A DNA stretch of 12,345 bases from CAYQPF01 sp964419225 (GTDB lineage Bacteria > Cloacimonadota > Cloacimonadia > Cloacimonadales > CAYQPF01), in contig CAYQPF010000152.1 of the NCBI GenBank assembly GCA_964419225.1, forward strand, positions 1 through 12,345, given 5' to 3'. The notes under the pieces were generated by a model, which saw nothing but the letters and a program-made list of their open reading frames with translations, did not search any database and was not told the origin of the DNA. The translations under genes and the position numbers were made by a program. Shown here one piece after another: positions 8,217 to 12,345 of this stretch. The first letter of the stretch is position 1, and each line of letters starts with the position of its first letter.

Positions 8217-8245
8217 AAACCGCTTGGCAACAAGCGGTTTTTTTT
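8217..8245 (+). terminator. Strong intrinsic terminator after the permease gene
   Basis: AAACCGCTTG (8217-8226) pairs perfectly with CAAGCGGTTT (8231-8240) around a stable GCAA tetraloop, and the T-run continues to 8245. It starts eight bases after the permease stop codon. Its T-run ends only three bases before the ATG of the next gene, an unusually tight arrangement. Confidence 0.92.
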
Positions 8246-8248
8246 ATT

Positions 8249-9490
8249 ATGTATAGAAACAAAGAAACTATTAGCGATTTAAAGATTTATCCTCAGGATA
8301 TTCGAGATTATATTACAGAGGATTTTCCACTATGTGAAACCTATGTCCAGAAAAAACTATGCCGGGAATATCGCGAGAAATTCCTTTCACCCTGGGTTTC
8401 ACAAGAGCCTCTGAATCTGCTGCTGGTAAAAAATACTGAGGCCTTATCAGCGTTAACAACAAAGTACCTGGAAAGAAATTTGCAATATACCCGGAGTTTT
8501 GTTGATTCCCTTGAAAAAAACTTTGCCGAAATATCTTATCCCAATGCATCTCAAAATGCCTTAACAAATAAAAACACTTATTTAAGATCAATTCCTTGGG
8601 AATTACCTGTTTACAACGATTTTACAGAACCAGGTGAAGGTTATCCTTTCGATTGCAATCTCTATTCTTTACTCTTACTGAATACACCGGTTAAAATCTG
8701 GCATGTGAGTTTAGATAAGATCTGGTGTTTCTGCCAGACCAGTTATACTTATGGTTGGGTAAAAAGAGCAGATCTTTGTCCTGTCAATACGGAGGATAAA
8801 GCAAAGTGGAGAGAATACAAGTGGATCACAATTACTAAAGATTTTGCACCTTTGGCTGATACCGAAAGTAATGTTTTTGAATATTTGTGTTTAGGTTGTC
8901 ATTTTCCCCTGATCGAAGAAAGAGAAAAGAACTACAAAGTTCTTATGGCCTGGTGTGATAAAATTATCATCATTGATTTGGCAAAAACAGTTAGTACCCA
9001 CTTCCCTCTTTCCTTAACATCGGGAAATATGAGCAAAATAATCTCTGAGTTACAGAACCAGCCTTATGGTTGGGGCGGATTGCATCAACAGAGGGATTGC
9101 TCTTCTATGTTGATGGATTTATTTGCTGTTTTTGGGATATGGCTGCCCCGTAATGGCAATGAACAGGAAAAGTATTTAAGCAATTCTCTGGATGTATCAG
9201 ATTTGAATAATGTGGAAAAAGAACAAAAAATCAAAAAAGAAGCCAAACCATTCTTAAGTATTATTCGTTTAAAAGGCCATGTCATGCTTTATATTGGAAC
9301 ATTTTCCGGCAGCGTTGTTATATTTCATAATATCTGGGGAATTAAAACCAGAGATAAAAAAGGTAATCCGGGAAGATTTGTTATTGGTAGATCAGTTTTT
9401 ACTTCCCTTTCGCCAGGGAAAGAGTTGCCTGATTTTGATCTTGAAATGGACATCTTACAAAGAGTAAGTAAGATTTGCCATGTTTTTTGA
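8249..9490 (+). CDS. NlpC/P60 family peptidoglycan hydrolase with two SH3b-like domains
   Basis: The 413-residue protein fits the NlpC/P60 class of cell-wall endopeptidases that cut stem-peptide bonds. Residues ~10-60 resemble the N-terminal stabilising domain (ending in KFLSPW). Residues ~111-177 form an SH3b1-type domain (NTPVKIWHVSLDKIWCF ... YGWVKRADL). Residues ~190-253 are a probable second SH3b domain. The catalytic domain (~256-400) shows YGWGGLHQQRDCSS with Cys284, KGHVMLYIG with His344, and HNIWG with His360, a plausible Cys-His-His triad. No ribosome site precedes ATG 8249; the terminator of the permease gene lies immediately before it. An in-frame TAA at 8216-8218 blocks upstream extension, and no other ATG, GTG or TTG occurs early in the frame. 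No signal peptide or lipobox is visible, although many relatives are exported. The family call is firm; start and location are not. Confidence 0.9.
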   Translation: MYRNKETISDLKIYPQDIRDYITEDFPLCETYVQKKLCREYREKFLSPWVSQEPLNLLLVKNTEALSALTTKYLERNLQYTRSFVDSLEKNFAEISYPNASQNALTNKNTYLRSIPWELPVYNDFTEPGEGYPFDCNLYSLLLLNTPVKIWHVSLDKIWCFCQTSYTYGWVKRADLCPVNTEDKAKWREYKWITITKDFAPLADTESNVFEYLCLGCHFPLIEEREKNYKVLMAWCDKIIIIDLAKTVSTHFPLSLTSGNMSKIISELQNQPYGWGGLHQQRDCSSMLMDLFAVFGIWLPRNGNEQEKYLSNSLDVSDLNNVEKEQKIKKEAKPFLSIIRLKGHVMLYIGTFSGSVVIFHNIWGIKTRDKKGNPGRFVIGRSVFTSLSPGKELPDFDLEMDILQRVSKICHVF

Positions 9491-9530
9491 AAAGAGTAGG
9501 TAATTGAGGAAAGTATGCGATTTTGGATTT

Positions 9531-9558
9531 TTGATAAAGTCCTTTACAAGTTAAGAAT
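9531..9558 (+). promoter_or_regulatory. Possible promoter for the secreted thioredoxin-like protein gene
   Basis: TTGATA (9531-9536, five of six -35 matches) is followed after 16 bases by AAGAAT (9553-9558, four of six -10 matches). It lies in the 95-base gap after the NlpC/P60 gene, which shows no terminator. It could drive the 9586-11538 gene and the coupled PHP gene. The match is weak. Confidence 0.3.
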
Positions 9559-9585
9559 ATTTGAAAGTTTGGAATTGGAGTAAAA

Positions 9586-11538
9586 ATGAGAATAAAATTA
9601 ATTCTTCTGTTCCTGGTTAGTTATTCCCTGGTATTTTCTCTGGGATTTTACTGGAATGACAATCCGCAAACGGAACAAATGCGTTCAGGCTTTTATGATC
9701 AAGCCCAATATCATAACAATTTAGATGAACAGCACTGGTTTGGCATTGACCGATGGGCAGTTAAATATGATTTTAATACATACTTAGCAGGTCAGGATTC
9801 CTGTTCATTCAGAGTATCAGGAGCCAGAGTCTATATTCCTGTAGGTGGCAGGCCTCTCACCGTGGAAGTAAGAACCGGTTTATCTCAACCAGATTCAATT
9901 AAAGCTACTGTAATTATTAATTCTGCAGCAACCGGCTGGAATGATATAGTATTTAGTCCCCCATTTGATACAACCAGAGCCTTCAGTGTTGTCTGGTTGG
10001 TTATAACATATGACACTTATGTCACCAATTCTCCGCAAGATTCGAGTCGCTTTATGTCAGCCTGCGTCGGAAGCGGGGAAAACAGTTATTTTTACAATCC
10101 GAATTATGAGGCCTATACGAGCATGGCTTCAACAAATTATCAATCTGAATTTCTATTTACACTCAAAGGACATTTCAAACAAATTAATAATCCCATCTAT
10201 CTGGAAGAATTCAAGTATATCTTTGACCCAACCTTGGAAAGATACAGTTATTTCCCGGTTTTTAAAATAAAAAACATTTCTTCTAATCCGGTATCTAATG
10301 TATATTTAAGATATAATTTATCTACAACTGCCAACTCTTCAGTTGTTTTGGACACTGTTTTCATGATAACTTCACTGGCCCCAAACCAGGAAGTAGAATT
10401 GGATTCGCTTGCGGGAAGAGATTATATGTTTCAAATTAACAAAAACCAGTATTTGTACGAAGCTGAAGTATTCTGTGATGGGGATACAATCGATTATAAT
10501 CTGAAAAAGGCCAGAGGCTTCATCAACAGGTTTGGCTATTACTACCCAATAAAGTTTGTACAGAATTTTTTGAGTTCCGGTAATGATAATTATTCAGAAA
10601 ATATCTTAGAATTTGAAGAACAGATGTCCAATCCGGAATACTCTATTATCAATTATTATCCGGAAGCAGGAGATGACTTATTTACAGAAACTGCCTTATG
10701 GGAAACAGCGAAATACCGGATCTATGGTACACCTTCTGTTGTGATCAACGGTACTAATAAAATCACAGGATACACAGAGATGTTCGAGCCTGGGTTTAAT
10801 GCTGCGGTTGAGTCTGCAGCGAGTAACGAAACATATTTAGATATGACGATTGAAACAAGTTCGTTGGATAGCCTTGGGATAGTCAAACACAAAGTTAAAC
10901 TGTCAAATCGAGGTGTAAGAATTTTTAGTTATTTCCAAGCCAATGTTAAATTGCATGCCAAAATCATAGAGAAAAAACCTAATACAGATTTTCCCTGGTA
11001 TTATATCAATTCCAGTATCACAGATACTCTGGGAATCCCTGTAACAGTAGGCTTTGCCAATACTCAGGACACCTTGGTAATTTTTAATAAGGAAGAGATA
11101 ACTTCTTTGTTTCCGGATAATTTAGATAATTGCCGGTTATTGTTATATATCCAGGATCGCAGCACAAAAGCCATCTATGGGTTAATGATAATCGATTATA
11201 CTGATCTGGTTCCAACAATGGATCCAACCCATATTCCTGTACCGGAATATAAAATGACCCTCGGCCCCACTCCCTTTAATGCCAGCCAAAATCTCAAGAT
11301 TAATCTGGATATCAAACAAACTGTCGAAAACATTGAAATCAATATTTACAACATTAAAGGACAGAGAGTCAAACAGTTATTCTCCCCAAATCAAAACAAT
11401 ATCAAGCAATTCACCTGGGACGGTACAAATGAAAAGCGAATCAAAGCTCCATCTGGTGTTTATTTGATTCAAGCCAAGATTAAAACCAAAGATAATAAAA
11501 CAAAAACAATCAATAAGACTTGTATAATGCTAAAATAA
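9586..11538 (+). CDS. Secreted protein with degenerate Omp28/thioredoxin-like domain and C-terminal sorting domain
   Basis: This is a 650-residue exported protein of unknown function. ATG 9586 has GGAG at 9577-9580 and opens a signal peptide (MRIKLILLFLVSYSLVFSLG). Residues ~40-200 look like a beta-rich domain I do not recognise. Residues ~205-310 resemble a CARDB/Ig-like module (FPVFKIKNISSNPVSNVYLRY). Residues ~320-400 match the Omp28/thioredoxin-like pattern: YPIKFVQNFLSSG, then KYRIYGTPSVVING, with Pro383 in the cis-proline position. The CxxC expected near 332-336 is replaced by GNDNY, so redox activity is unlikely. A further beta domain follows, and ~556-650 is a sorting domain (LGPTPFNAS ... 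NIYNIKGQRVKQL ... SGVYLIQ ... CIMLK) that differs from the canonical NPFNPS start. It probably acts at the cell surface as a binding or structural protein. Its stop codon overlaps the next start. Confidence 0.85.
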   Translation: MRIKLILLFLVSYSLVFSLGFYWNDNPQTEQMRSGFYDQAQYHNNLDEQHWFGIDRWAVKYDFNTYLAGQDSCSFRVSGARVYIPVGGRPLTVEVRTGLSQPDSIKATVIINSAATGWNDIVFSPPFDTTRAFSVVWLVITYDTYVTNSPQDSSRFMSACVGSGENSYFYNPNYEAYTSMASTNYQSEFLFTLKGHFKQINNPIYLEEFKYIFDPTLERYSYFPVFKIKNISSNPVSNVYLRYNLSTTANSSVVLDTVFMITSLAPNQEVELDSLAGRDYMFQINKNQYLYEAEVFCDGDTIDYNLKKARGFINRFGYYYPIKFVQNFLSSGNDNYSENILEFEEQMSNPEYSIINYYPEAGDDLFTETALWETAKYRIYGTPSVVINGTNKITGYTEMFEPGFNAAVESAASNETYLDMTIETSSLDSLGIVKHKVKLSNRGVRIFSYFQANVKLHAKIIEKKPNTDFPWYYINSSITDTLGIPVTVGFANTQDTLVIFNKEEITSLFPDNLDNCRLLLYIQDRSTKAIYGLMIIDYTDLVPTMDPTHIPVPEYKMTLGPTPFNASQNLKINLDIKQTVENIEINIYNIKGQRVKQLFSPNQNNIKQFTWDGTNEKRIKAPSGVYLIQAKIKTKDNKTKTINKTCIMLK

Positions 11539-12345
11539 TGCGGATAAAGAAAATATTTAACAAAGAATACTCGGAACTGACGGGTTGTATTCACGTACAT
11601 ACCAAGTACTCTTTTGATTGTGATGTAACCCTGAGGCACATAATCGATCTTTCCCGAAAAGAAAAAATCGATTATGTGACCATCACAGATCATGTTTCCT
11701 TAAAAGCACACGAAGATCCCGATCTGAAAGACTGTACAAATCCATTGTTTATCGTAGGTACAGAAATCCATGATCTGACCCAGAATCATCATTTACTCGT
11801 ATTCAATACGGATAAAGTCATGATCAAAAAAGATGTTAACGAGTATCTGAATTACTATAAGAACTCCGGTTGCATTACCTTTGCGGCTCATCCCAATGAA
11901 AAAAGAAGAACCTGCAAGTTCAGAAAATATGAATGGCTGGAAAAGTCTTTGAATAGTTTTGACGGACTGGAAATCTGGAACTATACTTCTGATTGGTTAT
12001 CCAAAGTTAATCCCAAACTGAATGGTTTATTCTGTCTTTTATTTCCGGATGTTTTCGTGAGAAAACCTCAGCGTAAGAATTTGAATTTTCTGGATGATCT
12101 CAATAATAAAGGACTCCGTAAAGCTGCTATAGGCAGTATAGATGCTCATGGTACCTGGTATAGTCTGTTAGGAATCAGATTCAGGATCTTATCTCATCGC
12201 AAACTGTTTAAAACTATCAGAACAAATGTGCTTTTACGGCATGATGAACTATTCAATAATCCTGACGAAAAAGAAACTCTCATTCTGAAAGCTTTAAAAA
12301 AAGGAAATAGTTATATTTGTAACTACAAACTTGGTATCCCATACA
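11538..12345 (+). CDS. PHP-domain metallohydrolase (3' end outside window)
   Basis: My translation from ATG 11538 is open for 269 codons to the right edge. The ATG overlaps the preceding stop as TAATG, and no ribosome site is visible, so translational coupling is likely. PHP (polymerase and histidinol phosphatase) metal-site motifs appear in order: IHVHTKYSFD (His19, His21), TITDH (Asp51, His52), GTEIHD (Glu76), FAAHPNE (His118) and GSIDAHG (Asp202, His204). Together these form the usual di- or trinuclear metal centre for phosphoester or related hydrolysis. The tail (TNVLLRHDELF ... ALKKGNSYI) fits stand-alone PHP proteins, CehA-like among others, rather than DNA polymerase or histidinol phosphatase proper. 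No signal peptide is seen, so it is probably cytoplasmic. The substrate is unknown, and the link to the secreted upstream protein is positional only. Confidence 0.9.
   Translation, partial: MRIKKIFNKEYSELTGCIHVHTKYSFDCDVTLRHIIDLSRKEKIDYVTITDHVSLKAHEDPDLKDCTNPLFIVGTEIHDLTQNHHLLVFNTDKVMIKKDVNEYLNYYKNSGCITFAAHPNEKRRTCKFRKYEWLEKSLNSFDGLEIWNYTSDWLSKVNPKLNGLFCLLFPDVFVRKPQRKNLNFLDDLNNKGLRKAAIGSIDAHGTWYSLLGIRFRILSHRKLFKTIRTNVLLRHDELFNNPDEKETLILKALKKGNSYICNYKLGIPY

Noticed and set aside
11469..11693. Minus-strand 74-codon hydrophobic frame at the right-hand gene junction
   Set aside because: It is antisense to the end of the sorting domain and the PHP motifs, both well supported on the plus strand.

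Overview
The window looks like chromosomal DNA from an AT-rich, Gram-negative bacterium that exports large proteins carrying a C-terminal sorting domain. The best guess is Candidatus Cloacimonadota (WWE1/Cloacimonas-like). This rests on recognition: the tail of the complete peptidase has the NYPNPFNPSTAIS ... NIKGQKVKTLV ... SSGIYFYKL ... KKMILMK pattern that is very common there, and related FCB-group lineages also carry it. No RNA gene, CRISPR array, insertion sequence or phage gene was seen.

Left part, minus strand (1-7096): two tandem paralogues of the gingipain-type cysteine peptidase family (C25). The upstream copy (3512-7096) is complete at 1194 residues. The downstream copy (3237 to the left edge) is open throughout but loses its last ~115 residues at the window end. 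Both have a signal peptide, a propeptide-like region, a catalytic domain with His440 and Cys470, an Ig-like domain, and eight ~47-residue FG-GAP/VCBS-type repeats. The 274-base spacer between them holds a terminator for the first gene, a promoter for the second, and three short tandem-repeat tracts.

Middle: a 179-base divergent intergenic region with promoter candidates in both directions, then a plus-strand sugar-type ABC permease (7276-8208) with no partner subunits in view. It ends at a strong intrinsic terminator. An NlpC/P60 peptidoglycan hydrolase with two SH3b-like domains (8249-9490) starts only a few bases after that terminator's T-run.

Right part, plus strand: a 650-residue secreted protein (9586-11538) contains a degenerate Omp28/thioredoxin-like domain that lacks the CxxC motif and ends in a sorting domain. 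A PHP-family metallohydrolase starts inside its stop codon (TAATG) and runs off the right edge.

Together the genes suggest a cell-surface and export theme: secreted peptidases, a wall hydrolase and a secreted thioredoxin-like protein. The permease and the PHP enzyme are the cytoplasmic or inner-membrane members. No clearly new multi-gene system is evident. The oddities are the duplicated peptidases, the terminator-abutting start of the NlpC/P60 gene, the CxxC loss, and the clustered short tandem repeats.
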